A stretch of 43,551 nt of DNA, taken from contig JAFTPF010000032.1 in the NCBI GenBank assembly GCA_017463445.1, positions 1-43,551 on the forward strand, in the 5' to 3' direction. Positions 1 through 8,959 of the stretch are shown piece after piece. The notes under the pieces were generated by a model that ran no database searches, was not told the origin of the DNA, and saw only the letters and a program-made list of their open reading frames with translations. Within the stretch, counting starts at the first letter, position 1. Every line of letters starts with the position of its first letter. The DNA comes from Clostridia bacterium (GTDB lineage Bacteria > Bacillota > Clostridia > Oscillospirales > CAG-272). The position numbers and the translations under genes were made by a program.

Positions 1-120
1 AAACAGGATATACCCCAGAAGATCTGGAAGAATATCGAAGCCGATCATCAGATCGGGGTCGATCTTCAGTCCCCATGTCATCAACGTGGCGTATCCGACA
101 ACTCACAGACCAAAGCCCAT
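1..120 (-). pseudogene. Start of a membrane protein gene, interrupted by UGA at codon 6, runs off the left edge
   Basis: Directly downstream of secA on the same strand there is a GAGG ribosome site and an ATG at 120. That frame reads M-G-F-G-L, then TGA (103-105), then continues open to the window edge with a hydrophobic sequence containing GYATLMTWGLKI and DILPDLLGYILF. The D-x-L-P-D-x-x-G-Y pattern resembles the first segment of small multi-TM proteins of unknown function in Clostridia. Either the stop is a real mutation or sequencing error (CGA to TGA would be one transition), or translation starts later at TTG 84 or ATG 81, which have no clear Shine-Dalgarno site. Only 40 codons are visible, so no function is proposed. 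Confidence 0.45.
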
Positions 121-131
121 ATCATCCTCGA

Positions 132-2948
132 TTACTGTTCATCGGAACCGGCGATTCCGTGACACTTCTTGTATTTTTTGCCGCTGCCGCAGGGGCAGGG
201 GTCGTTGGGGCCGACCTTCTTCACCGGCTTCTGCATAGGTCCGCGAGGAGCCGCCGCACCGGGTGCGGCAGGGCGTCCGGGCATACCGGGACGAATAGGC
301 ATACCGGGACGCATCTGCGCGCCGGGACGGCCTTCGCCGGTGACTCTTGCCACCTGCTGACGCTGAACAGGCTCGCGCTTGACCACCGAAAGGATCGCGC
401 GGACGGTGTCGATGCGGATGGAATGGGACATATCCTCGAACATATCGCCGCCGGCGATACGGTATTCGTTCAGGGGATTACGCTGTGCGTAAGCGTTCAG
501 ACCGATGGAGCCTCTGAGCTCATCCATCTCGTCGATGTGGTTCATCCAGTGACGGTCTACGTTTCTGAGCAGGATCACACGCTCGATTTCACGGAGCTGT
601 TCCGCGCCGAACAGCTCTTCCTTGTCGGCGTAGATCTTCATTGCCCGCTCGGTCAGCATTTCCAGGATCTCGTCGGCAGTGATATTTGCCAGCTCTTCTT
701 CGCTGTACTTGAAGTCTTCAGGCGTACACAGGAAACCGAAGAAGGTATTGCGCAGCTCATCCAGTGCCCAATCCGCGTGATTTTCGTCGGAGCAGCAGTT
801 CTGGACTGCCTCTTCCAAGGTCACGTTCAGCATCTCGACGATCCTGTCGTGCATATCCATGCCGTCCAGAACCTCTCGGCGCTGGGCGTAGATCAGATTT
901 CTCTGCTGGTTCATCACGTCGTCATAGGAGAGGACGTTGCGGCGGCGGTTGAAGTTGGTATCCTCCAGACGCTTCTGCGCGCCCTCAATGGAGTTGGAAA
1001 GGATCTTTGCATCAATGGGATCGTCGTCGCCAAGTCCCAGACGGTCAACGAGACTCGCAATGCGGTCGGAGCCGAAGAGACGCATCAGGTCATCCTCCAG
1101 AGAGAGGTAGAAGCGGGATTCGCCGGGGTCGCCCTGACGACCGGAACGACCGCGGAGCTGGTTGTCAATTCGGCGCGACTCGTGACGCTCGGTACCGATG
1201 ATGAACAGACCGCCTGCCTCACGGACACGCTTTGCCTCGGGCTCGATCTGACGCTTGTATTTATCGTAGAGCTCACGGTAGACCTTGCGTGCTGCCATGA
1301 TCTCTTCGGAAACAGACTGATTGGAGCCCATGGCAAGACCGATCACGTCTTCCTCGTACTCCATCTTCCGCATTTCCTGCTTTGCCAGGAACTCGGGGTT
1401 GCCGCCCAACAGAATGTCGGTACCACGACCTGCCATGTTGGTAGCGATGGTGACGGTGCCCAGCTTACCTGCCTGCGCAACAATCTCCGCCTCGCGGTCG
1501 TGATACTTGGCGTTCAAGACGGTGTGCTTGATGCCGTTACGGGAGAGCTTTTTGGAAAGCTCCTCGGATTTTTCTACCGAAACGGTACCCACCAGAACGG
1601 GCTGTCCCTTTTCGTGGCACTCAATGATCTGCCGTAGGATGGCATCGTATTTGCCCTTGATGTTCTTGTACACTACGTCAGTGTGATCCTTACGGATCAT
1701 AGGCATATTGGTGGGGATCTCCACCACGTCCAGATTGTAGATCTCGCGGAAGTCCTCGTCCTCGGTCATTGCCGTACCGGTCATGCCCGACAGCTTCTCG
1801 TACATACGGAAGTAGTTCTGGAAGGTGATGGTGGCAAGGGTCTTGTTTTCCTTCTCGATCTTGACGTGTTCCTTTGCTTCGATGGCCTGATGCAGACCGT
1901 CGCTCCAGCGTCTTCCGGGCATGATACGGCCGGTGAAGGTATCGACGATCATGACCTGACCGTCCTTGAGGACGTAATCCACATCCAGCTTGAAGACACC
2001 GTGTGCCTTCAGCGACTGATTGACGTGATGTGCAATAGTGGAGTTTTCGGGATCGGCGTAGTTGTCGATACCGTAGTAGCGTTCCACCTTCTCGATGCCC
2101 TTGGCGGTCAGCACGGCGGTGCGCGCTTTCTCGTCCACGATATAATCTGCTTCGGGATCTACCTCAACGGCGTCGGTCTGCTGCTTTTCGTCGATCTCTT
2201 TAATGCGGAAGCAGCGCATTCTGGAGACCAGCTTATCGGTCTTGTCGTACATATCGGTGGCGGTATCGCCCTCGCCCGAGATGATCAGAGGAGTACGGGC
2301 CTCATCGATGAGGATGGAGTCTACCTCGTCCACGATGGCGAACACGTGACCGCGCTGGGTGATGGCCTTCTTGTAGAGGACCATGTTATCACGCAGATAG
2401 TCGAAGCCGAACTCGTTGTTGGTACCGTAGGTGATGTCGGCGGAATATGCGGCGATCTTCTGCTCTTTGGTCTGGTCGTGGATGATCAGACCGGTGGAAA
2501 GACCCAGGAAGTCGTAAACTCTGCCCATTTCCTCCGCGCCGCAGCGGGCAAGGTACTCGTTGACGGTTACGACATGAACGCCGCGCCCGGTTAGAGCGTT
2601 CAGGTAAGCGGGCATGGTTGCCACCAGCGTCTTACCTTCACCTGTCTTCATCTCGGCGATTCTGCCCTGATGGAGGATGATACCGCCCATGATCTGCACG
2701 CGGAAGGGGCGTTTGCCCAGCACACGGTCAGCAGCCTCGCGGACTGCCGCAAAAGCGTCGGGGAGGATGTCGTCCAGCGTCTCGCCTGCGGCAAGCCGCT
2801 CCTTCAGCGCGGGGGTGACGGCGGACAACTCGGCGTCGGTCATATCGGCGTACTTGTCGGCAAGCCCCTCCACGGCGTTGACCAGCGGAGTGATCTTTTT
2901 GATTTCCTTGTTACTGTTCGTTCCGAACAGTCTGTTGAGTAAGCTCAT
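132..2948 (-). CDS. secA: Preprotein translocase ATPase subunit SecA
   Basis: SecA is the ATP-driven motor that pushes unfolded precursor proteins through the SecYEG channel at the inner face of the membrane. The 938-residue product has full family length. The Walker A motif MKTGEGKT lies at residues 100-107, and the DEAD-type Walker B appears as VDEVDSILIDEAR. Helicase motor 2 shows TNMAGRGTDI and the RGRSGRQGDPG motif. The C-terminus carries a Pro/Gly-rich linker and the zinc-binding SEC-C tail CPCGSGKKYKKCHG, which in known SecAs contacts lipid or SecB-like partners and ribosomes. The ATG at 2948 has AGAGGT about 9 nt upstream and a promoter at 3016-3044. The gene diverges from trmL. A long open frame on the opposite strand is only a coding shadow. 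Confidence 0.98.
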   Translation of the reverse strand: MSLLNRLFGTNSNKEIKKITPLVNAVEGLADKYADMTDAELSAVTPALKERLAAGETLDDILPDAFAAVREAADRVLGKRPFRVQIMGGIILHQGRIAEMKTGEGKTLVATMPAYLNALTGRGVHVVTVNEYLARCGAEEMGRVYDFLGLSTGLIIHDQTKEQKIAAYSADITYGTNNEFGFDYLRDNMVLYKKAITQRGHVFAIVDEVDSILIDEARTPLIISGEGDTATDMYDKTDKLVSRMRCFRIKEIDEKQQTDAVEVDPEADYIVDEKARTAVLTAKGIEKVERYYGIDNYADPENSTIAHHVNQSLKAHGVFKLDVDYVLKDGQVMIVDTFTGRIMPGRRWSDGLHQAIEAKEHVKIEKENKTLATITFQNYFRMYEKLSGMTGTAMTEDEDFREIYNLDVVEIPTNMPMIRKDHTDVVYKNIKGKYDAILRQIIECHEKGQPVLVGTVSVEKSEELSKKLSRNGIKHTVLNAKYHDREAEIVAQAGKLGTVTIATNMAGRGTDILLGGNPEFLAKQEMRKMEYEEDVIGLAMGSNQSVSEEIMAARKVYRELYDKYKRQIEPEAKRVREAGGLFIIGTERHESRRIDNQLRGRSGRQGDPGESRFYLSLEDDLMRLFGSDRIASLVDRLGLGDDDPIDAKILSNSIEGAQKRLEDTNFNRRRNVLSYDDVMNQQRNLIYAQRREVLDGMDMHDRIVEMLNVTLEEAVQNCCSDENHADWALDELRNTFFGFLCTPEDFKYSEEELANITADEILEMLTERAMKIYADKEELFGAEQLREIERVILLRNVDRHWMNHIDEMDELRGSIGLNAYAQRNPLNEYRIAGGDMFEDMSHSIRIDTVRAILSVVKREPVQRQQVARVTGEGRPGAQMRPGMPIRPGMPGRPAAPGAAAPRGPMQKPVKKVGPNDPCPCGSGKKYKKCHGIAGSDEQ

Positions 2949-3015
2949 TGGAATATACCTCTTGATTTATTTTCGTCAGATGAGCATAGTGGCTCATTTA
3001 TATCCATACGGGTCT

Positions 3016-3044
3016 ATTATACAACAAATCCGCAAAAAAAGAAA
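3016..3044 (-). promoter_or_regulatory. Promoter of secA
   Basis: Read on the minus strand, a perfect TATAAT (-10, positions 3021-3016) is preceded at 17 bp by TTTCTT (-35, 3044-3039). The -35 match is weak but the -10 is consensus. It leaves a leader of about 60 nt before the secA ATG. Confidence 0.6.
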
Positions 3045-3063
3045 TAGGAAAATGTAAAAAATA

Positions 3064-3092
3064 TTGCAAATTCGAAAAAAATATGATAAGAT
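3064..3092 (+). promoter_or_regulatory. Promoter of trmL
   Basis: TTGCAA (3064-3069), a 17 bp spacer and TAAGAT (3087-3092). It lies back to back with the secA promoter, with only 19 bp between the two -35 boxes. A small hairpin, GAGAGA followed by TCTCTC, lies in the leader at 3112-3130. Confidence 0.65.
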
Positions 3093-3149
3093 ATAGGGGA
3101 TTTTTCGAACCGAGAGAGTTTTTTCTCTCATTTTAGAATGGAGTTTATC

Positions 3150-3650
3150 ATGAACGATCTGAATATAGCCCTCATTGAACCGGAGATCCCACAGAATACC
3201 GGTAATATCTCCCGCACCTGTGCCGCCATCGGTGCGGCACTCCATCTGGTCAAGCCCATGGGCTTTGCCATCGACGACCGCAAGTTAAAGCGCGCGGGTC
3301 TCGATTACTGGGACAAGCTGGAGATCTATTATTACGAGAATCTGGAGGAATTTCTCCAAAAGAACGTAGGGGAAGCGATGTATTTCTTCTCCACAAAAGC
3401 CCCTCGCCGCCATACCGACGTGACCTATCCGAAAAAGGTCTTTCTCGTCTTCGGCAAAGAGACCGCAGGACTTCCCGAATCGCTTCTGCAGGCAAACCCC
3501 GAGACCTCGGTGCGCATTCCGATGCGGGAAAATCTCCGCTCGCTGAATCTGTCCAATAGTGCCGCCATCGGCATCTACGAGGTGCTCCGTCAGCGGGATT
3601 TCGAGGGGCTGGAAGCTGTCGGACATCCCCGTACCTTTGATTGGGAGTAA
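3150..3650 (+). CDS. trmL: tRNA (cytidine(34)-2'-O)-methyltransferase, SPOUT family (TrmL)
   Basis: TrmL-type enzymes use S-adenosylmethionine to methylate the ribose of the wobble nucleotide in some tRNA-Leu species. The product is 166 residues, the usual length for a stand-alone SpoU/TrmH-type SPOUT domain. Family motifs are in order: N-terminal EPEIPQNTGNISRTCAAIG (residues 10-28), with the motif 1 Asn and Arg; LVFGKETAGLPE (99-110); and IPMRENLRSLNLSNSAAI (123-140), the trefoil-knot SAM site. An in-frame ATG at 3138 exists, but GGAG sits 6 nt before the ATG at 3150, so the shorter start is chosen. The following gene begins 3 nt after the stop, implying co-transcription. The substrate assignment follows the family and was not tested. 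Confidence 0.9.
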   Translation: MNDLNIALIEPEIPQNTGNISRTCAAIGAALHLVKPMGFAIDDRKLKRAGLDYWDKLEIYYYENLEEFLQKNVGEAMYFFSTKAPRRHTDVTYPKKVFLVFGKETAGLPESLLQANPETSVRIPMRENLRSLNLSNSAAIGIYEVLRQRDFEGLEAVGHPRTFDWE

Positions 3651-3653
3651 GCG

Positions 3654-5603
3654 ATGGCGATTTGGTTTTCAAACGCTGATACGCCGCTTCCGATGCTTCC
3701 GCTGGGCAACGGCAAGCTGCTTCTGTGGGAAGAGGGAGCAACGCTGTACAGCTTGCGTACCGGCTACTCTGCACCTCATCTGTTTACGATGGCTCCCGAC
3801 TTCGGCGGCGTATATCACGAGATCGATACACAGCGTCTTCCGATGGGAGGCGGATCGAGTCATCGGTTATATTACAGTGATGAAATGATCGGAATGCCGA
3901 CCCGTACCCTTTGCGATCTGCAGATCACCGATTATCTGCTGCCCGATCGGCCGATTTTCCTGCGCCGTTTGGATGGGATCAACAAGCTCAGCTTCAGACT
4001 TACGATACCGTCCTATGTGCGGAAGGTGTATCATCCCTCCTATCGTTTCGGGAAAATGCGGGCAGATACGCTCTTTCTGACCGTTCCCGCAGGAACGGCA
4101 TTCGATAACGGAATGGCGACTCTGCAGGAGCGGACGACGGCGCTCGTCTTCTGCGGTACGCTTCGTTACGATCCGACGGACGACACGGTCTATTACGGCG
4201 GAGATCTGGGGGAGCTGTACGTTCTTGCCTGTGACGATCCCAAAGAGATGATCCGAGACGGTGACGAACTTTTGCAAGCATTCCGCAGCTTCGCTGAAGT
4301 GCCGTTCCGGCATCCCTTCTACGGCAGTGCATTTCAAGAAACATCCGGCGATGCCGATTCCCCTGTGGCAGATACGGTTTGCGCTCTGTTGGCAATGCAG
4401 TCTGCCTCGGGAGCGGTGGTCGCCTCCCACCGTGAGCCCTTTGCCGCCTCTGCCGATCTTCCGTCACTTACCGCCCTCTTCCTGCGCGTTGGACAGACCC
4501 AAGCCGCTCGACGGATGCTCCTGTATTGGACCGAGCAGGCAGAGAAGATCGGATTTATCCCCGCTCTTCTGCCGTGTGATGCAGACGCAGTCTGCCCACC
4601 CGGTCAGCAGGATGCGGCGTCCACCGCTTCGTATCTGTTGGCGGCGGCACGCTTTTGTCGAGAAACCACGCCCGTCGGTCGGGACGCCGATCAGCTCTAC
4701 CGCGGGATGCGTTCCGCATTTTCCGCGCTGATGCAGAGCTTCAAAGAGGGAATGCTCCCCTTCGGCACCCGCACGCAAGCCTTTGAGGCGGGACTGCTGG
4801 GCGGAGATCTGCTCTTCCAAGGCAGTGCAGAGGTGACGGCTTTGGCGATTTGCGCAGGGCGTGAATTTACGGAATACTGTCTGGAAAACGGAAAGCGGAT
4901 CGCAAAGGAGGAAAAGGGCTATTCCTTCATCCTGGCGGAGGCATCGGACTCCTTCGAAAGCAACTTCGCCGTAAAAGGGAAGATCTGGCGGAACGCGCCC
5001 AAATTAGAGGTGCGCACCCGTCGTCCCCGATTCATCCGCGGCACCTGTACGCTTTGCAGGAGGGACGGCGCGTATCCTGTGGAAGATATGCTGGAACTGG
5101 ACAAATACGGTCGCTATCTCTGCCGTCGATGCTTTGCCGCTCGCAGGGGGACGCCCGAGGAGACCGATCCTGCCAAGCGGTACGCTTCTTTCCGTGCCAC
5201 CGCTCTGGCGGCGCTTGCCATTGATTCTATGGTGGCGCTATCGGAGCTTGCGCGGATCGCGTCGGCTTACCGGCGCCGTTTGCAGGAGCCGAAAGTCACG
5301 CTGCCGCTGCGAGAGTCGGACGCCGATCCCCTTCTTCTGCTGGCACTTAAAACGAGACGGGACTTACTGGCTGGAGTGCTCGCCGAGGATCCCGAGGCGT
5401 TTGCCGCCTTGCGCAGTGAAGCCGATCTTCCGTCCGAGACCACTCCCGAAGCGGCGATCGATGCCCTTGCCGACGCGGTAAAAAAGATCCTGATCAGCGA
5501 GAGAGAGGACGGCGCGCTCTCTGCATTGCTGTGCGACACGGTTCCTCTTGGGGCGCGATGCGCAGCAGGCTCCACTGCACTCACCGTCCTTGCACTTACA
5601 TAA
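3654..5603 (+). CDS. Uncharacterised protein with glycoside-hydrolase-like barrel and embedded four-Cys knuckle
   Basis: The 649-residue protein was not confidently recognised. The N-terminal part, about 1-230, is rich in predicted beta strand. Residues about 240-430 are helical with repeated small/hydrophobic helices (for example LTALFLRVGQTQAARRML and TASYLLAAARFCRE), which recalls the (alpha/alpha)6 barrel of GH15-like enzymes. The usual catalytic Trp-x-Arg-Asp region is not evident. At 465-493 a treble-clef or rubredoxin-like metal site is inserted: C465-TL-C468 and C490-RR-C493, separated by 21 residues. Another helical stretch follows to residue 649. There is no signal peptide, so it is probably cytoplasmic. 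It starts 3 nt after trmL and ends at a strong terminator. Carbohydrate processing is an inference from fold resemblance only. Confidence 0.5.
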   Translation: MAIWFSNADTPLPMLPLGNGKLLLWEEGATLYSLRTGYSAPHLFTMAPDFGGVYHEIDTQRLPMGGGSSHRLYYSDEMIGMPTRTLCDLQITDYLLPDRPIFLRRLDGINKLSFRLTIPSYVRKVYHPSYRFGKMRADTLFLTVPAGTAFDNGMATLQERTTALVFCGTLRYDPTDDTVYYGGDLGELYVLACDDPKEMIRDGDELLQAFRSFAEVPFRHPFYGSAFQETSGDADSPVADTVCALLAMQSASGAVVASHREPFAASADLPSLTALFLRVGQTQAARRMLLYWTEQAEKIGFIPALLPCDADAVCPPGQQDAASTASYLLAAARFCRETTPVGRDADQLYRGMRSAFSALMQSFKEGMLPFGTRTQAFEAGLLGGDLLFQGSAEVTALAICAGREFTEYCLENGKRIAKEEKGYSFILAEASDSFESNFAVKGKIWRNAPKLEVRTRRPRFIRGTCTLCRRDGAYPVEDMLELDKYGRYLCRRCFAARRGTPEETDPAKRYASFRATALAALAIDSMVALSELARIASAYRRRLQEPKVTLPLRESDADPLLLLALKTRRDLLAGVLAEDPEAFAALRSEADLPSETTPEAAIDALADAVKKILISEREDGALSALLCDTVPLGARCAAGSTALTVLALT

Positions 5604-5607
5604 AAAC

Positions 5608-5638
5608 TCGCGGATAGCAACGCTATCCGCGAATTTTT
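5608..5638 (+). terminator. Bidirectional intrinsic terminator
   Basis: An 11 bp perfect stem, TCGCGGATAGC (5608-5618) and its complement (5622-5632), has an AAC loop and a T5 tract. A-rich sequence on the other side provides a T-run for the minus strand as well. It separates the convergent 649-residue protein gene and the DUF4340 gene, whose stop lies at the edge of the hairpin. Confidence 0.9.
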
Positions 5639-6515
5639 ATTGGATTCGAATATAGTCCAGTAGGGTCTGAATTGATTCGCAGGTGACAAGATAGATGATC
5701 TCCCGATCATCCACCGTCAGATAGATCAGCTCCTCGGTCTCACCCTCGGACAGACGGAGGGTCAGCGTCTTGCCATCGGGGAAGGTCAGGACGGCAGTTG
5801 CCGCAGAGTCCAGACCGTAGATCTCATACTGCTCGCGCCCCCAGTCCACCATCCGCTCGATCTCCAGCGTAGCGAGGGCAGTCTGCAGAGCGGAGACGTC
5901 CTGGGCGACCGCTCCGGCGGAGGAGGTCCAGGTAAGCTCGGTGATCGAAGACAACGCAGGTAGCTCCTCGGTCAGCAGAAGATCGTCCACCGTCAGATCG
6001 AAGGCGGTGACGTATGCGTAGTCCAGCAGATAGACGGAGGAAGCCCCCTGGTACATACAGTAATATCCTTCGTAATACGTGTTTTCGTTGCCGAACAGGT
6101 AGGTCTTTTTCACGCCGTCAACAGTCAGCGTCACCGTCAAAAGTGGTGCATCCAGACCGTATTCGGAGAGGTCTTCGCAGGTCTCTGTTATGGTACGAAG
6201 GGCAAGTATCTGTTCGTAATACTTCAACAGATAGGTCATAACATCCGGGTCTACGGGCAGACCGGGACGGTCGGTGATCTGCCAGCCGTCGGCTTCGGTA
6301 CGGCTGATCGAGATCTCGTCCTGCCCTTTGCGGACGAAGCTGATCTGTTCGATGTGATCGGTGTGATTCTGATCGAACAATACCTGTGTGGATGGCTCGT
6401 CGGTGACCTCTGCCGTTCCTTCGGTGTCAGGAGAGGACAGGAGGATGACGGCCATCACCAGCGACAGGATCAGCACCGCGGTAAGCGCGGCGATAATGGT
6501 TTTCTTTAGCGGCAT
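5637..6515 (-). CDS. DUF4340 domain protein, membrane-anchored, last gene of the Gld-like ABC operon
   Basis: This 292-residue protein has an N-terminal transmembrane anchor (about residues 6-26, IIAALTAVLILSLVMAVILL) followed by an extracellular domain. The domain pattern, with short beta strands and phrases such as ISISRTEADGWQITDRPG and KTYLFGNENTYYEGYYC, is typical of DUF4340, often found beside GldG-like proteins. Its start overlaps the end of the gldG-like gene by one base (TGATG), so the two are translationally coupled. By context it would be an accessory subunit of the ABC system on the outer face of the membrane. No catalytic residues are recognised, and the substrate of the system is unknown. 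Confidence 0.75.
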   Translation of the reverse strand: MPLKKTIIAALTAVLILSLVMAVILLSSPDTEGTAEVTDEPSTQVLFDQNHTDHIEQISFVRKGQDEISISRTEADGWQITDRPGLPVDPDVMTYLLKYYEQILALRTITETCEDLSEYGLDAPLLTVTLTVDGVKKTYLFGNENTYYEGYYCMYQGASSVYLLDYAYVTAFDLTVDDLLLTEELPALSSITELTWTSSAGAVAQDVSALQTALATLEIERMVDWGREQYEIYGLDSAATAVLTFPDGKTLTLRLSEGETEELIYLTVDDREIIYLVTCESIQTLLDYIRIQ

Positions 6516-8056
6516 CAGCGATACTTCCTTCTCATATGGACCACCAGTCCGATCCCCAGCACCGACAGGGGGATCACTACGATCAGCACGATACCCCAGA
6601 AGCCCACTTGAAAGTCGGACAGCACCAGCACATCCTCGTCCAGAACCTTGGACTCGATGACCAGCGAGTAATTCTTCTCACAAAGGTTTTCCAGAATGGC
6701 AAGAAAATAGGTGTAATTACCGCCGCCGGATGCACTGTTGAAGTCGCTGTCCAAGATCTGCGGCGTTCCGAACCAACACAGGTGACCGGCATTCTCGCCT
6801 GCCAGCGTGACCAGTGCGCCTACGTCGTAACTACCGGTGGTATCCTCAGAAGCATCCTCGCCCTCGAAATCAACAGAAGCATTCTCTCCGTCATTGGCGG
6901 ATTCCTCATTCTCCGACGCCTCCACATCCTCCAGACGTGCTTTTGCGGTGGTGGTGAACAGGGGGGTGTAGGTCATCGTATGCTCGCTCTCACCCATCGA
7001 GATGGAGTGGCTGTAAGGTGCCAGCAGATTGTAAGAGGCGATGGAGAAGTGATTTCTTGCTCCGTCCGTATTGGGATAGAGGAAATAACCGCTGCCCTGA
7101 TAATGCTCCGAATCGCCCTCCAGCACCAAGCGGTCGGAGGCGTCCATACCGAACTCGCTCATCAAAGCCAGCAGATTGGGAAGCTCCAGCGTCGCGTAGG
7201 AGGTGAACAGCATCAGATTTCCGCCCGACAGCAGATAATCCCGCAGGCGTTTGGTCTCCTCTTCGGTGAAGTCCTGAGTCGGTGCGTAGAGCAGGATACA
7301 GTCGGCGTCCTCGGGGACGGGATCGGTTAGGGAAGAATAGCTTCCGTAATCGATATTGTCCAGTGACAGATAGTTATAGAGCGATTCGGGGAAGGCACTC
7401 TCGCCGTGACCTGTGGTGAGATAGACCTTAGGCAGGACATCGCTGGTAACGTAATCCAGCGCGGATGTGATAGCGTCTTCGCCGATGAACAGGGTCTGAT
7501 AGGTGTAATCGCCGGTGGTGAATACGTCGGCGTAGGTCTCGTAGAAGATCAGAAAATCGGCGTAGGTCATCTGGCTTTGCAGGACGTAAGAGCTGCCGTC
7601 CTCCGAGATGGCGTAGATATTGTACAGCAGAAGATCGTTGAAATCCAGCGCCTTGGAGCGCTTGTCGCTGCTGACGATGATGCTGTTATCCGACAGGTCC
7701 TTGTCGGTGTACGCGGAGGTAAAACGGGGATAGACCGCAGGATCCACCGCTACCACGGAGATGTGCTCGGACAGCTCGTCGTAATGCTCCATCAGCTGGA
7801 CCAGCGCCTGGTCCTCGTTTCCGGTGACGCAGATGCGGTAGAGCACCACGTCATTCTTCATTTGCGAGACGTACTCGCGGGTGATGTCGCTGATCTCGGT
7901 GATCTTCTGGGAGGTCAGATCGAAAATGGTGATGCTTGCGGGAAGCATCTGGATCAGAAGGTTCAGCAGGAAGATGGCTATCAGCACCAATGCGGTCAGG
8001 ATCATCCAGGCATTGGCGGGATGCATCTGCTTGCGACTGGTTGGTTTTTGTGTCAT
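6515..8056 (-). CDS. GldG-like ABC transporter auxiliary protein
   Basis: The protein has about 513 residues, with one transmembrane helix near the N-terminus (AWMILTALVLIAIFLLNLLI) and a second at the extreme C-terminus (IVLIVVIPLSVLGIGLVVHM) followed by a short basic tail. The large domain between them is extracellular and has the GldG/DUF4350-like layout, including YLTTGHGESAFPESLYNYL and CILLYAPTQDFTEEETKRLR. An acidic, low-complexity insert around residues 385-420 is rich in Glu, Ser and Asp. ATG 8056 is preferred because GGAG lies 6 nt upstream. A TTG at 8068 would add four residues. In Bacteroidota GldG pairs with GldA and GldF in gliding motility. Here it sits in a transporter operon of unknown substrate. 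Confidence 0.8.
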   Translation of the reverse strand: MTQKPTSRKQMHPANAWMILTALVLIAIFLLNLLIQMLPASITIFDLTSQKITEISDITREYVSQMKNDVVLYRICVTGNEDQALVQLMEHYDELSEHISVVAVDPAVYPRFTSAYTDKDLSDNSIIVSSDKRSKALDFNDLLLYNIYAISEDGSSYVLQSQMTYADFLIFYETYADVFTTGDYTYQTLFIGEDAITSALDYVTSDVLPKVYLTTGHGESAFPESLYNYLSLDNIDYGSYSSLTDPVPEDADCILLYAPTQDFTEEETKRLRDYLLSGGNLMLFTSYATLELPNLLALMSEFGMDASDRLVLEGDSEHYQGSGYFLYPNTDGARNHFSIASYNLLAPYSHSISMGESEHTMTYTPLFTTTAKARLEDVEASENEESANDGENASVDFEGEDASEDTTGSYDVGALVTLAGENAGHLCWFGTPQILDSDFNSASGGGNYTYFLAILENLCEKNYSLVIESKVLDEDVLVLSDFQVGFWGIVLIVVIPLSVLGIGLVVHMRRKYR

Positions 8057-8092
8057 AGATAACTCCAAAATATATCCTCAAGGCGAAACGGA

Positions 8093-8959
8093 TCAGTTCC
8101 ATCGCCGTTTTTCCACCGAAGCAACGGTGAAGTAGATGAACAGAAAGCACATAGACAGGAAGTAGAAGACGGCGGACAGATCAAAGAGCCCGTAGAGCGA
8201 GAACAGCTCAAATCGGGAGGTCAGCGACAAAAGACCGATGATCGTCGCGGCAGAGCCCTCCAGCAGGGTGGGGAAGAACAGCAGAAGCGCCACCAGAATG
8301 CCCTCCAGGAGCGCGGTGGTCAAAAGCCCCCAGTTGAGACTCTTGGTGAAATAGCCGATCAGCGAGCCGATGCAGATGGCAAGGATGGTGAAGACGAAGA
8401 AGGATCCGAGCGCCGTCGCGGGAAGCAGGATCACCAGCGCAGGAAGGTAGTAGATCAGTAGCAGTGCGCCCAGCGTCAGCACCGCCGCCATCATCACGCT
8501 GGAGGTGATGGAGGAGATGAACAATCCGATGGCGGTCATGGAAGCGGCGACCAAAAAGAGCGCGAAGGTCACCAGCACTGCGGACATCGGGCGCACGTTT
8601 CCGTAAAAGGAAAGGATCAGTGAGTAGGATCCCACCAGCCAGATCGGGAGCGCAAGCACCACCAGAAGTGCCAGATATTTGCCCAGCACATAGTCCAGCG
8701 TCCGAATAGGCAGGGAAGAGAGCAGAAGATTGGTTCCGCTCTGTCTCTCCTCCGCCAGAGAGCGCATGGTCAGTACGGGGATGATCATCAAAAGGGCGAA
8801 CAGGATGTAGGAATAGGTGGTCTCCACCGAAGTGTCCTTGCCGTACAGATTGTTCATCGTCACGAACACGCCGGCAAAGAGCAGGTAGAATGCGGAAAGT
8901 GCATACCCCAGCAGTCCCGTATAGGCGGCGCGGAGTTCTTTTTTGAATACGGCGATCAT
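8093..8959 (-). CDS. ABC-2 type transporter permease, GldF-like
   Basis: A 288-residue integral membrane protein with about six hydrophobic segments, starting MIAVFKKELRAAYTGLLGYALSAFYLLFAG. It includes the typical ABC-2 stretch MRSLAEERQSGTNLLLSSLPI between helices 2 and 3. It would form the membrane channel or anchor for the ATPase encoded just upstream. Its ATG overlaps the ATPase stop (ATGA overlap, 8956-8959), so stoichiometric translation is expected. Assignment to the GldF-like group rests on the following GldG-like and DUF4340 genes. The transported substrate is not evident. Confidence 0.85.
   Translation of the reverse strand: MIAVFKKELRAAYTGLLGYALSAFYLLFAGVFVTMNNLYGKDTSVETTYSYILFALLMIIPVLTMRSLAEERQSGTNLLLSSLPIRTLDYVLGKYLALLVVLALPIWLVGSYSLILSFYGNVRPMSAVLVTFALFLVAASMTAIGLFISSITSSVMMAAVLTLGALLLIYYLPALVILLPATALGSFFVFTILAICIGSLIGYFTKSLNWGLLTTALLEGILVALLLFFPTLLEGSAATIIGLLSLTSRFELFSLYGLFDLSAVFYFLSMCFLFIYFTVASVEKRRWN

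Noticed and set aside
75-1637. 520-residue open frame opposite secA
   Set aside because: It is antisense to an unquestionable secA, has no ribosome site and no recognisable domain. GC-rich coding regions here leave long open antisense frames.
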